A stretch of 64,000 nt of DNA from Phymorhynchus buccinoides (GCA_017654935.2 CM065699.1:38556950-38620949), one strand, 5' to 3'. Positions 49,346-62,504 are shown, counted from the first letter of the stretch. Notes: generated by a model not told the origin, from the letters alone. Numbers and translations are program-made.

Positions 49346-50008
49346 ATGATTCTTGATTTTTCAAATGCACATTAAACAAATATTAAGCAAACATAACGAC
49401 AGCAACAAGCTTAAAGCTTATACTGTGCCACTTTACTTCATATAAATGTTAGCATGGCGGCTGGTAAGCACAAAAGGATGTTTAAAACAATTAGATAAAA
49501 TAAGGATATACATTTTGAATCCTTCGTGAAACCAACATTAAGTTTAGACTTTATATAGAAAAACTCTCCACACCTTGAGGCTTTATACTACTCCTTGCCG
49601 AGACGAAAGGGCGATAATTTTAGGGCCGAACTGCCGATGCCCCCTGGTGACAAGTCAGGAGCAGATAATCTTCTGTGGCTACACACCACTAGTTCCTGAC
49701 AGGCAAGGGCGATACTCTTAAGTAGGTGGCGTTCGCATTTGAGGTCGCGAGACAGGGGCAGATAATTTTCGGTATAAAGCTTGTTTCCCCCACAACAAAC
49801 CACTACAAAAGCAAAGTCAGAGGCACAGTTGTGGTCTAAGGGAGCGAAGCGAGTTTAGAAGTGACCAAAGTATGGTGTACACACAGATTTACTTCCCTTG
49901 AAGCAAATGCATCAAATTGACAGCTATCTATTAATTCGGCCGCACCTATGTCTGGAATGACTTGAATGAGTTCACTTTAGAATGGGAACTCGGACGACTG
50001 TGAGTTGC

Positions 50009-50009
<1 letters not shown>

Positions 50010-50059
<50 letters not shown>

Positions 50060-50169
50060 CGCGTGCGTGTGCGTGCGTGCGTGCGTGCGCGCGCGCGCGC
50101 GCGTGTATGTGTGTGTGCGCGCGTGCGTGCGCCGCCGGGTGTGTGTGTGTGTCTGTGCGTGTGTGCCAC

Positions 50170-50209
<40 letters not shown>

Positions 50210-50240
50210 TGTTTGTGTGTGTGTGTGTGTGTGTGTGACC
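50010..50240. repeat. GT/GC microsatellite
   Basis: (GT)n with CGCGCG and GTGCGTGC inserts. Z-DNA-prone alternating purine-pyrimidine sequence for ~230 bp. Confidence 0.9.
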
Positions 50241-50561
50241 AAAATGTGTTCCAGTCCATTGCGCCTAAACCAATGAACGAATCTTAATGAAACTTGGCAC
50301 AATGATTCTTTAGACCTTGCATATACTTCACACGTCAGATTCACAGAACGACGAGTCATATCAACGTAATCCTAGTCAGAATCTTTTTAATATAAAAAAC
50401 CCTCTTATTATTTAAAAGCTAATGAATGGATTTAAGCTAAAGTAGGTATACCCTACAGGTGTCGCCCTAACAACTTTTGTTGTAAAATATTTAATTTCTC
50501 AATATTACCACACCAATACAGGAATTGTTTTAACTTCAAGGGCATCGCAATGCATGAATCA

Positions 50562-50626
<65 letters not shown>

Positions 50627-50764
50627 ACATGACGCACGCATGCACGCACGCACGCACACGCACGCACACACACACACGCACACACACACGCACACACGCA
50701 CGGACACGCCCCCCCCCCCCCCCCACTACCCCTCCCCACTCCTACCCCCCCCCCCCCCCCCCCT
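50562..50764. repeat. CA microsatellite followed by C tracts
   Basis: (CA)n to 50622, GCACGCACGC variants to 50705, then two poly-C tracts near 50709-50724 and 50746-50763. Confidence 0.9.
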
Positions 50765-51223
50765 CCCCTTCTTTTCTCCTTTGTATGCTCCCTTCACTGA
50801 GATTGCCGCGATGGCCGCTTTTAGGCTCGGTGTCCACCTCTGTTCTACTGAGGACCCAGCATGTTTGACAATCGTGAGACAAATGTCAACACGCCTTGTT
50901 GCTTTTGATTTGACTTGCTGACAGGTTATTACGCACAGCAAGCAGTAGGTCTGCTTCTTTTGGTCTCCCTTCCCCAAAGACCCAAACAACATGGGTGACA
51001 GCTCAGACCAAATGCGCACACAACAACGGCACGCCAGTCGGTGCGAATGACACAGCAGCAGGTGTGAGAAAAAAACACAGAATGAAACAAAACAGATGCT
51101 TTGTATTAGCCAGGACACGAGATGTACACCGAGCCTTAGAAAGACAGACTGACGCTGAGACGGGCAGAGAGGACTGAGGATACTCCATTATTGATCGATG
51201 CTTCCGAGAGGATCACCCCCACC

Positions 51224-51224
<1 letters not shown>

Positions 51225-51290
<66 letters not shown>
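51225..51290. repeat. CT microsatellite
   Basis: About 30 CT units. Confidence 0.9.
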
Positions 51291-51529
51291 TCTTTCCTTC
51301 CCTCTTCCAGACACGCTGAAGTTGCCCTAGCAACGGCTTTTGGTCAGACCATCTAAATATAGCGCGGTATTGGGGGAGCCAACCACTGGCACTAGGCCTA
51401 GATGCCAGGCAGAACGTGTGGAAATGATAGCAAGATCGTCTAGCACCATTCGCCGCCCAAGACATCACTCTACACACCCACCAAATGCAAAGTCAGACAG
51501 TCACTGACAAGCACCCTGACATGTGTTTA

Positions 51530-51554
51530 TCTGGGGGGGGGGGGGGGGGGGGGG
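51530..51554. repeat. Poly-G tract
   Basis: About 22 G in a row; potential assembly-sensitive site. Confidence 0.8.
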
Positions 51555-51619
51555 TTTCAAAGCGGCAAAGATTACGTTGTTAGTCAGAGCCTATTCTTCC
51601 TGAATATGTCCTTGGGCAT

Positions 51620-51870
<251 letters not shown>

Positions 51871-52234
51871 ACCAATTTAAAGAGCATGCAAAACACAGTC
51901 ACACATAGTATGAAAATACAATCAAACCTAATCTTATATGCACACGCAAGGTGCAGCGGACGGACTTTTTTTTAAAAATGAAGATGATACAGTTAACAAA
52001 CGTAAGATAGTAAAAGTCATACATACAAGCATTCCCGCTATGTTTGTGGCTATAACCTGTTGTCTCCTGCTCGTCTGAAGCGGGAATTGAAGGTATTTTG
52101 TTTTTGTTTAATGTTTCCAACATAAACAGAAGTATTTTACTAGAAGTTTTTCTGTGTATTTCATTTTTTCAACATTATTTTCCTTCAAGCCTGGAATTCA
52201 CTCTGAAAGCCGTCACGAAGGCATTACAAGGCAG

Positions 52235-52454
52235 TTAGGGGAAGACGGGGTAAAAAGCGCATGAGCGGGTAAGAAGCCCACCCCAATTATCTCATGAAAT
52301 GAAGCAAATTTCAGTCTCATTTTGCCCATGAGACGAGCGTTAATGTCTAGCATTCGTCTCATGGGCAAATTTGACTGACATTTTCTTTATTTCATGAGAT
52401 AATTGGGGTGCGCTTCTTACCCGCCCATGCGCTTTTTACCCCGTCTTCCCCTAA
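52235..52454. mobile_element. ~215-bp hairpin element (TAGGGGAAGACGGGGTAAAA), copy 1
   Basis: The arms TTAGGGGAAGACGGGGTAAA and TTTACCCCGTCTTCCCCTAA pair almost perfectly, through GCGGGTAAGAAGCCCACCCC and AATTATCTCATGAAATGAAG to a short centre (GCGTTAATGTCTAGC). Other copies are 52870-53080, 57093-57310 and 59897-60048 (shorter). No coding capacity. Confidence 0.9.
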
Positions 52455-52815
52455 GTGCTAATGCTAGTCCTGTGTTTTGACGCGATTCAATGGGTATTTG
52501 TACCGGTTTTTCAGCATTTTTGACAGGTTAATCCATTATCATCACAATAACTTTGATTGTCAAGCTTCCTTGGCCATTTTTCATGTTCACAAAATTACAG
52601 TTGGTCTTTGCAATCGGGAAACTAATTATTGGTCCTGAAAAGGGATAACCCTCCCCTGTCGTCAATACCGTAGACACATACATAAAACAAACAAAACATG
52701 TGCAACCCCGAGCGGCTGCGAAGTCCCCTCGCAGCATCGCCGAGCTACTCCGAAATCAGAATGTGTCGGTTGTACACATACATAAAAACGCATCAAAACA
52801 GCATGTAACTACATA

Positions 52816-53080
52816 AGAAGCGCACCCCAAAATCAGCAAATGAACTTAATTTCAGTTTTTTTTGCCCATGAAGACGGGGTAAAAAGCGCATGGGCGGGTA
52901 AGAAGCCCACCCCAATTATCTCATGAAATAAAGAAATTGTCAGTCAAAGTTCCCATGAGACGAATGCTAGACATTAACGCCGTCTCATGGGCAAAATGAA
53001 ACTGAAATTTGCTTCATTTCATGAGATAATTGGGGTGGGCTTCTTACCCGCCCATGCGCTTTTTACCCCGTCTTCCCCTA
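52816..53080. mobile_element. ~215-bp hairpin element, copy 2, joined to an arm fragment
   Basis: 52816-52870 is a lone, diverged left-arm fragment (AAGAAGCGCACCCCAAAATC ... TTTGCCCATGA). 52870-53080 is a nearly complete copy starting at GAAGACGGGGTAAAAAGCGC that lacks the outer TAGGG. Confidence 0.85.
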
Positions 53081-53199
53081 TAGCCTTGGGGTTCGGACCC
53101 GTGATTTGAGCGCGCGCGATCATGCGCACACGAGCGCACAGAAAAATTCATGACAACTGTGTTATAGACCATTCATCAAGAAATGTTGTGACAAAAACT

Positions 53200-53453
53200 G
53201 CATTGAAATACATGCAAGATATTAGCGATTATGTGTTTCGGGGTTTGAACCCCGTAACTGGCGCGACCTTGACCTTAATGTAAAACTAAATACATCAATG
53301 GATAGCTTGCATCTTGGCAAACTAGTATACCAAATTTGATGATGATAGACTGAATAGTTTTTGAGAAAAACGGACGAATAGCCGGACGGACGGAGGCACG
53401 GACGGACCAGACCAAAAACAATAGCTCCCCGAACCTTCGGCTCGGGGACTAAA
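53200..53453 (+). repeat. Dispersed repeat with Helitron-like 3' terminus
   Basis: AGTTTTTGAGAAAAACGGAC, GGACGGACGGAGGCACGGAC and a terminal hairpin CCCCGAACCTTCGGCTCGGGG followed by ACTAAAA. A 3' hairpin followed by CTAA fits the Helitron CTRR rule. A minus-strand copy of the end is at 56736-56765. The 5' border is not defined. Confidence 0.4.
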
Positions 53454-53529
53454 AATACGGGAGCACCTCGTTTCAGCGCCACTCGCCGACAAGTCCCCGG
53501 GAGCGTTAATATCGAAGTAAAGTAAGTTG

Positions 53530-53553
53530 CTAGGGTTAGGGTTAGGGTTTGGG
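53530..53553 (+). repeat. Short interstitial TTAGGG array
   Basis: Three TAGGGT units (GCTAGGGTTAGGGTTAGGG) followed by TTTGGGG. The vertebrate/mollusc-type telomere motif. Confidence 0.8.
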
Positions 53554-53825
53554 GCGTATCAGCCAGTCATGGAAGAGGGGATGGGGTAGCTCCAAGTGGT
53601 CAGTTGGGGTGGGGTGATGGGTCGTGGGGGGATTGCCTCTCAGAAGCTGATGATAATTTGAATGTAAAAGATGCAATCAAGGCTTCTCGTGAGAGAATAA
53701 CTGTAGCATGGAACTACAATTTGTCTTCCTCTTTTTCTTTCCATTTTTTGTCTGAGGGGGTGGAACCCCTGTAACCCCCCTCAAATCCGAGAGAAAATGG
53801 AGTTTTACCAAAGACGACGACGAAA

Positions 53826-54222
53826 ATTGTGTTTTACGTCCTCTTGGTCTGAATCAGACACATATGGGACATTTGTAAATACAAATATGGTGGGAACAAT
53901 ACTGGAGGCAATGCCCGGAGGCAGTACGAAACCAGTAAAGTCCCGATTTTTTAAAATTAATACAGATAGGTGTAGCGGTAACCACGCCTCGGGTAAACCT
54001 CATCGGCTATGGCACCGCTACAAGTAATTAACTAACATAGTTTTACCAAAGATACTGTAATGGGGACCCCTGTACAGTCTTTGGTTTTACGTCCTCTTGG
54101 TCTGAATCAGACACATATGGGACATTTGTAAATACAAATATGGTGGGAACAATACTGGAGGCAATGCCCGGAGGCAGTACGAAACCAGTAAAGTCCCGAT
54201 TTTTTAAATTAATACAGATAGC
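53826..54222 (-). repeat. Two minus-strand copies of the CTGCCTCCGGGCATTG family
   Basis: 53826-54024 and 54087-54222 share long identical stretches (TTTTACGTCCTCTTGGTCTG, GGAGGCAATGCCCGGAGGCA). They are closer to each other and to 5582-5790 than to the copies at 36549 or 40739, indicating a young subfamily. Confidence 0.75.
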
Positions 54223-54374
54223 TGTTATTAAATTAACCCCCCTCAAATCCATATTTGATGCAGTACCAAGTCCATGACAGTAATGTGTAGTGAATGGGCT
54301 GAGACTATTAACTCTTTCGTTTCCTTGTGTCCTTTCTGTTGTTGTTGTTGTTGGTGGTTTTTTCCGTTATAAAT

Positions 54375-54375
<1 letters not shown>

Positions 54376-54407
<32 letters not shown>

Positions 54408-54469
54408 GAGATACGTCTGTTCCCCCTCCTTGAAGCCAGGGGGGGCCCCCCCCCCCCCCCCCCCCCCGT
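54376..54469. repeat. Poly-G then poly-C tracts (potential long G:C hairpin)
   Basis: About 30 G at 54376-54406 and 20 or more C at ~54446-54468, separated by ~40 bp. Confidence 0.75.
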
Positions 54470-55009
54470 TCCTACGCCAGTGACCAAGGGCATTCACCGC
54501 TCTTGCAAAAGGTGTTCGTTGCAGACCCCGATGGCTCCCCCCCCCCACCTGCGTGCGCATCTCGACCCTTCCAACGGAAGTGTCGCCATCTTAGTCCTTA
54601 TTTGTGTGTAAACAAAGTGAAAATGTTATCTAAATGTGTAAAGAAAGCATCCAGATGTTATAAATACAGTTTAGATAAGTTTCGAATTGTAACAGCCAAA
54701 TACGCAGCATCGATCTGGCATTTTTCAAACAAAGTTACTGACTAAGATGGCGGTCTCCCATAATATGGCACGCTCCTTGTGGCCGGATATGACGACACGT
54801 GGGTACAAGCCATAGCAGAGAGGCACGTTTAGGACGAACTAGGCCTAAGATGCTTGGTGTAGGCCTAGTAGTAGAGGGGGAACAATACCAGGAAACAGAA
54901 TGAATGGACACATAGTGCCTTGGTTAGCCTTCATAACACATTCTGCGGCTCGTATCATCGCCTGATTCTGCAGCATAGGGCCTACGAGCCGGGCTACAAG
55001 ACGATCAAC

Positions 55010-55270
55010 GATGCACTTGGTCATCTCCAAATATGGAAAGTGACGCCTTTCGCATGACCGTGAATGTCGGTTTTCAGCCAAACTTTAGAATGTGTATCTT
55101 TTCGCCATTCAATCTGAAATTAAACTGACTCTAGCCCTAACCCTAACCCTAGCCCTAACCCTAACAGAAACCTTAAACCGTCAAATACACCAAAAATAAA
55201 ACTTTACTAAAAAAAAAGAAGAAGAAGAGTGTTCCATGTTTGGAGATGACCAAGTGCAGTCTTGAAATGC
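55010..55270. repeat. Inverted repeat enclosing a CCCTAA array
   Basis: CACTTGGTCATCTCCAAATA at the left and TTTGGAGATGACCAAGTGCA at the right are inverted. Between them, at 55131-55164, lie about six CCCTAA/CCCTAG units. Confidence 0.7.
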
Positions 55271-55404
55271 CTAGTCTACGTAGGGCTAGTCTCATGCCGC
55301 CTAATAGCTTAGCTTTTAGCGCGTGGTTGTAGTAGTAGCGTAGTGGCCAAGCTTTGCAACCCCTACATCTCGGGCTGACTTTCAGCAGTAAAAGGGCCTG
55401 ATAC

Positions 55405-55660
55405 ACTACGTACGGTTCCATGTCAATACGACGCGATTGTGACGATGTGAGTCGTGATTCGCTGCGGAATTCATGCATCGGGTCTGCTTGAGTATATATA
55501 TATATGTGCTAGAGCGAAAGTAGTAGAATTATTTGTGTGGGTTTTTTTTTTTGTTGCTACCCCCCCTTGGGATCAGTTGGAACTAACGGAAGTATTTCAC
55601 GTGAATCATGATTGGCATCGTCACAGTCGCATCGCATTGACATGGAATCGTATGTAGTGT
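55405..55660. repeat. Imperfect inverted repeat
   Basis: GGTTCCATGTCAATACGACG...CGATTGTGACGATG at the left and CATCGTCACAGTCGCATCG...ATTGACATGGAATCG at the right. The centre carries TATATATATA. Confidence 0.6.
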
Positions 55661-55741
55661 GGTGTAGCTCGTTGCTTTCAGCACAGCGCGGCACGAACGT
55701 TTCCTTCCCCTACTCTTTCCTTCCTTCCTACCCTTCCGTCC

Positions 55742-55743
<2 letters not shown>

Positions 55744-55790
<47 letters not shown>
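55744..55790. repeat. CT microsatellite
   Basis: About 22 CT units ending CCTAGGCCTAG. Confidence 0.9.
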
Positions 55791-55791
<1 letters not shown>

Positions 55792-56345
55792 GGCCTAGTG
55801 TGATGCATTAAAAAAGAGAGGATCGGGTGATGCGAAGGGGTGAAGATGATGATGATGAATTCGGCAATGTGCTAGGGCCTAATGATTTCGCGCGGAAATA
55901 TAAGAGAAAGCTGCTTGGTGGAAAGGTCAGTATAAACTAGAATGACCTTTCATTCATCCGTTTTTATTTAGAAGACTCGCATCTCTCATCATCAACATCA
56001 TCATCACCATTCTGCTCAGCGGTGTGTAGTTAGTTAGGCCCTAGGCCTAGTAGACCTAAACCTAGGGCCTAGCATGCAGGCGTATAATATAATAAGAGCA
56101 TCGTGTGCGTGTGCAGTGTGTGTGTGTGTGTGTGTATCCACGTGTGATATGACTAGGCCTAGGCCTAAACGTGTGATCAGCGCGACTCTAGTAGGCTATT
56201 GGGCCTAGACTATACTAGCTCGTTCGTATTGCCTAACTAGACGTTAAACCAACCAGAAAGAGAAAGAGAGAGAGAGAGAGAAAGAGAGAGTCGTTCGTTC
56301 GTCCTTGCCACACACATTCTGATTAAGGTTAGGCCCTAAGTTTTG

Positions 56346-56380
<35 letters not shown>

Positions 56381-57092
56381 CCTCTATTCTAATATGATGC
56401 TGGTGCCATGTTTTCCGCAATGGCGTCTACTACGGGGCTACGCTACGAATTATGTCGTCTTTCGCGATGCTTTTTGTTTCCTTAGAACTTAGCCAGCAGG
56501 CCTCCGCTAGGCTTAGGCCTATCTACTAGGCATTTGACTGGACTAAACCTAGGACCATCCTCTCTTTTTTCTCAACTTCTTCTCATTAGGCCTATTATTA
56601 GGAGTGTGTCTGGCACTGGCTGCGACCGGTGGTGTGATGTGTTTGTTGGGAGGCCGTCGATTCTTGTGCTGTTTTGTTCTTGTGACTTTCTTTATTAGTA
56701 GTAATGGGACGACTCAGTCCGGTGGTGGATTGATTTAGTCCCCGAGCCCAAGGTTCGGGAAACTATTGTTTTTTTCTTGTTTTTTTTTGCGCAGCAGCAC
56801 AGCAATGTTCAACGTCGCTTGTATGAAATGTTTTGAAAAAGCATCATTTCGTGTTGTCACAATACTTGTCTGCTAACATACTAGGCCTTGGCCTAACCCG
56901 CGTGGGTGGGTCGGTGCAGGGCGTCAGCACGATGCAATCCGGGAGATGGATATGAGACTGGGTTAGAGTTAGAGTTGTAAGTAAAACAAAACACACCTAA
57001 ACTTGGGAAAAACAAACAAAGAAGGCAACAGTACTGGAATGTTTGAACTATGTGATCAGAAAATTGATAAGACATTGGGCTTCCCATACATC

Positions 57093-57310
57093 TAGGGGAA
57101 GACGGGGTAAAAAGTGCATGGGCGGGTAAGAAGCTCACCCCAATTATCTCATGAAATGAAGCAAATTTCAGTCAAATTTGCCCATGAGACGAATGCTAGA
57201 CATTAACGCTCGTCTCATGGGCAAAATGAGACTGAAATTTGCTTCATTTCATGAGATAATTGGGGTGGGCTTCTTACCCGCCCATGCGCTTTTTACCCCG
57301 TCTTCTCCTA
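57093..57310. mobile_element. ~215-bp hairpin element, copy 3
   Basis: TAGGGGAAGACGGGGTAAAA ... TTTTACCCCGTCTTCTCCTA. Interior nearly identical to 52235-52454. Confidence 0.9.
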
Positions 57311-57854
57311 TCTATCTGGAAGTCTGTTACTGCGTTTCAGCCCAACAACTCTGTGAAGCCTTACCATGTCTGGGTAAAGGGAGATTAGACATCTGCATAA
57401 CACAACACCAAACAAACAAACAAACAAAGAAGGCACTCCAACTGAAAGAACAAAAGCGAAAGCTAGGCCTGTGTAAGTTGTAAACAATCAAGATGGCGGC
57501 TTACAGTTTTGGTGCAGTTAGCGAAAGACGATGTTTCCCAAATGCACAGAAGAAACTGTGCAAGTTATTTTAGGCTTTTTTGGTTTGTGGTTCTTGTTCT
57601 AACTCTACACCAACCCTGCTTCAAACCCTATCCCTATTCTGGCTGGTTTGCTAATTGTATATCCAATGTGAATTGACGAAACGCACAGCGGCTGACGCCC
57701 TGCTTGGATCCATGCGTCATACTAAGTAACTAACATACGTATACATGTATGTGGTTGGTGGTTTAGGTAGTGTCTCGGAAAACAAAAGGTAAGAAATTGT
57801 CTTTTGGCTTGACAATCTGAATTAATTCAAATGTTTTTGTTCGTGTTGTTTCGG

Positions 57855-58300
57855 GTTGCATCATCATCGTCGTCGTCGTCGTCGTCGTTGTTGTTGTCGT
57901 CATCGTTATCATCAATCTCGTAATTTTCTGATGATTACTCATCATGATCATCGTCGTCGATCATCATCATCATCATAATCAATCCATTACCATCATCGGT
58001 ACCATCGTTTTGATATTGATTCATCGCCATGATCTCTTTGTTATCGATCATCATCATCATCATCATCATCGTCTTTTCCCCCACTAACATCATCAGTGAT
58101 CGTCAATCTTCAATCCAGTGTCATCAACATCATTTTGATTATTTGCCATCAACATCATCTCCATTATTCATCAGCATCAGCATCGATCATCATCATGCAT
58201 CATCACCATCGGATCACCATAATTATCATCATTTTGTTTATTCATCACCACAATCGTCATCATCATCATCATCATCATCATCAATTCATCATCATCCAAA
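57855..58300. repeat. CAT/CGT trinucleotide-rich region
   Basis: Runs of (CGT), (TCA) and (CAT), including a (CAT)n near 58256-58282, give spurious His- and Ser-rich frames. Confidence 0.8.
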
Positions 58301-58351
58301 AGAACAACACCTTTGTCTTGTTTTCATAATCAGATATCCCAGCTTTGTTGC

Positions 58352-58360
58352 GAGAGAGTC

Positions 58361-58438
<78 letters not shown>

Positions 58439-58846
58439 GATACTTTATTCAACTGATTGTATTGTGTATTGTGTTCTTGGGTGGGGTGAGTGGTGGTGAT
58501 GGTAATGGTGTGTGTGCGTGTGTGTGTGTGTGCGTGTGTGCGTGTGTGCGTGTGTGTGCGTGTGTGTGTGTATGTGTGTGTGTGTGTGTGTGCGTGTGCG
58601 TGCGTGCGCGCGTGTGTGCGCGCGCGTGCGCGTGCGTGCGTGTGTGCGAGCGCGCGTGTGTGTATGAGCGCGTACGTGCGTGTCTGCGTGTATGTGTGGG
58701 TGGGGGATGGTGTGTGTATGTGCATGGCTATTTGCCTGTGTGTGAGCGATTATTTGTTTTTGTTGTTGAATTTCTTGCTTTTAATGTTGTTGTTGTTAAG
58801 CGCATAGAGCTCCACATTTGGTGGAGGAGTGCGCTATTTAAATGAA

Positions 58847-58880
<34 letters not shown>

Positions 58881-58881
58881 G
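58352..58881 (+). repeat. Composite SINE-like repeat, second copy
   Basis: Same order of segments as 4167-4665: (GA)n, GTTGATACTTTATTCAACTG, TGTATTGTGTTCTTGGG, GT-rich part, AATTTCTTGCTTTTAA, TTAAGCGCATAGAGCTCCAC and (ATT)n. The GT part is much longer here (~200 bp). Confidence 0.7.
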
Positions 58882-59896
58882 TCCCAGCATAATGCCTATT
58901 ACTTTGGCATCATTGGTTTCAGAATAGAGGTGGGGGAAAAACCGGTTTGAACCGAAAAACCGGTGCTAAACTTTCGCGGTTCGAAAAACCGGTTCGAGTT
59001 GCTGTGAACCGGTATTTTAACTGCAAACTGAAAGTAAGTTTTTCTTAGAATAACGCATTCTTTTTTTGTAGAACATCACTGATTCTTAGCGCAGATTGGG
59101 TGTTTGTAAACCAAGAGTAGCTGTTTCTAGTTTGAGTGTTGAGTTGAGTGTGTGTGTGTGTGTCATAAGTCATAAGTTTCTTTATTGTGTGTCTGTGTGT
59201 ATGTGTGCGCGTGCGTGCGTGCGTGCGTGTGTGTGAATATTCTGACAAATAAATATGTGTTTGACATAGGTGAAACTAGTGATGCGAGTACTGGTTAAAA
59301 AACCCGGTTTCGGTAAACTCGGTTCGAAGAGGGAAGACCGGTTTAAAACCGGTTCGGTTTTTTGAACCGCTTCTCAACTCTATTTCAGAAGCAAGTGTTG
59401 ATGTTCTTCAGTTTAACGTCCTTCCACCAGAGAAAGGCAGGAAAACTTGGAGCTTAACGTCCTCTCGACCCATAAGGGCACATATGGGACATTTGTTTAA
59501 GATCTGTTTGGCGGGACTGGACAAAACATAAAAAACATTACAGGGACGAGGACATACATTGAACAAATTTGAGGGGATTCTCTACAGACGCAAGTTTATC
59601 GATTTATTCTGACGAGGTATTTAGGATTTCTAAAAGATAGTTATTTGTGTCGAGTAACACTTGTTAAAATTTAATAATGTTTAAAAATTTTGTTATGATT
59701 AAAATTCTTTTGATATTTAGTTTTATGTTACCCAACCGAAACATTACCCCCCCGGGATTAAAATTCAAGGGCTACAAATGTTAAAAGAAGATCATACTTC
59801 TATTTTCCCACCAGAGAAAGACAGTGTTATAACGAGGTGTAATGTTGGTGTAGATAAGTGAGAGTGGGTGTGTCTATAGTGAATGTGTGTAAGTAA

Positions 59897-60048
59897 TAGG
59901 GTAAGACGGGGTAAAAAGCCCATGGGCGGGTAAGAAGCCCATGCCAATTATCTCATGAAATAAAGAAAATGTGACAGTTTCTTTATTTCATGAGATAATT
60001 GGCATGGGCTTCTTACCCGCGCATGGGCTTTTTAATGTCTTGCCCTAG
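59897..60048. mobile_element. Hairpin element, copy 4 (shorter variant)
   Basis: TAGGGTAAGACGGGGTAAAA ... TTTTTAATGTCTTGCCCTA. The arms pair through CCAATTATCTCATGAAATAA and the loop is only GTGACAG-sized. The right end has AATG where ACCCCG is expected. Confidence 0.85.
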
Positions 60049-60479
60049 AATGAGCGTTTTAAGCTAGTGATGAAAATCATGACCCTGCTCTCCACCCTTT
60101 ATCACCCCGCCACCATACCCTCTTGAGAAAAAAACCCTAAACTTACAGTAAAGGACTATAACCGATCAATGAACTATGTTACAGATAAATACTAATTGAA
60201 TTACTTAATAAACATTACAAACTGAGTCATGAATAAAATAATGATTGAATATATCGTCGGTGAAATTCAAAAAACCTCGTATCTCAATTTGGTATTTTGA
60301 GGAAAAATGATGCCAACTTTTAAAAATTAACCGCGTTGACCACGATGATTAACTATGAGCGCGTGTGTGTTATTCAAACTGGGGTCTGCAGTTTTAGGAT
60401 TTTTGTGTGTGACCTGCGTTGTACTGTGTGTGTCAAGAGTGCATGTAATTTCATGTTTAAGACAGTGTCAGGAATTTAT

Positions 60480-60560
60480 GTCTGTCTGTCTGTCTGTCTG
60501 TCTGACATCTCTCTCTCAGTCTGTCATCAGGTCTCTCTCTCTCTCTCTCTCTACTCTTCT
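60480..60560. repeat. TCTG and CT microsatellites
   Basis: (TCTG)6 then (CT)n. Confidence 0.85.
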
Positions 60561-61099
60561 CTGGCGCGCGCAGAGAGAGAGCTTTGAGAGAGTCCGCCAC
60601 TGATGACAAACATTCTCTCTCTCACACCCTGTTATCCACCCCCCAACGCCCCCATCCCCCTTCCCCCTTTTCCACCCCGGACAAAAGCCCACCGGACAAA
60701 AGCACCTCTCTGGCCGAAAACCCGAAGAGGGCGTAAAACCCTATTATCACGCCCACCTCTTTAAAGACCCACCACGTGAACAAAATAAAGGTTTTCAAGT
60801 GTTTTCCCTCTTATAAATCTTAAGAAATCTTCTGCTACTACATATGTACATATCTACTTGTTAATAAACTTTACTTGTTGCACTGCCTCCGGGCAACTGC
60901 CAGTATTGTTCCCACCATCTTTGTATTTACAAAATGTCCCATATGTGTCTAATTATCGAGAGGTGAAATTCATTTTTCATTCATTAAGAAATCTTTTGGT
61001 AGCATAAGAGAGTGAAAATTAACGGGGAAAACGGACAAAACCCCACGGCCACCCAAGGGGTAATAAAACATTTCTAATTTTTGTGTTGACCACTCTTGA

Positions 61100-61859
<760 letters not shown>

Positions 61860-61860
<1 letters not shown>

Positions 61861-62504
61861 TACTAGAGAGAAAGGCGGACACAGAGATGGACAGACTCGT
61901 AGAGAGACAGAGACAGACAGACAGAGACAATGTCTGGAGATAGACAGAAAAACAGAAATATATAGAAATGTGTATCTTATTATCCCTTGAGTGGGGTTTT
62001 GTCCGTTTTCCAGATAACGAGTGGGCTTTTGTCCGCGCACCCGTTTTCACATCCATTCCTACTATACTTTCTCATTTCAAGCATCTGTTAGATACACAAA
62101 ATGACGTCAAGTACAAATTACGTAAACTAAGAAGTGTCCCTAACTTAAAAAGATGACGTAACCTAGCCTTACCCAACTAAGGCTTTGTCTTACGGGGGCG
62201 GACCTGCCCCAGCTTAAGTAGGCGGACTTGCCCCGTGATGGTTATGTAGGTCTTTAATTAAGCGTGCATATCTTAGAGACAAAGCAAAGAAGAGAACAAC
62301 TTTTTGAAGCATACAATCCCGAATACTAAGCATCCCTGTAGCAATAAAACCTTTTATTTATTTTGATATGAATAGCGTCACGACAGAAATGAAGTCTTGA
62401 GTAGGCCTACTTTGTTGCAAAAATCTATTTTTTTGGCTCCCAACTTAATTACCTCAAATTGATGCACAACTTTCAAGCGTTTACAGGTTGTGGCGAGAAG
62501 AAAA
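61860..62504. other. Intergenic sequence, no gene seen
   Basis: A GACAGA-rich start, then AT-rich sequence. GGGCGGACCTGCCCC near 62195 recurs at 63357 as GGGGCGGACCTGCCCC. Confidence 0.45.

Noticed and set aside
50005..50359. Long Cys/Val/Arg and His/Thr/Ala frames
   Set aside because: Alternating GT/GC and CA/CG repeat; all frames are open for compositional reasons.
57860..58300. CRISPR-like or other spaced repeats in the CAT region
   Set aside because: Simple trinucleotide sequence in an animal genome, with no repeat-spacer structure.
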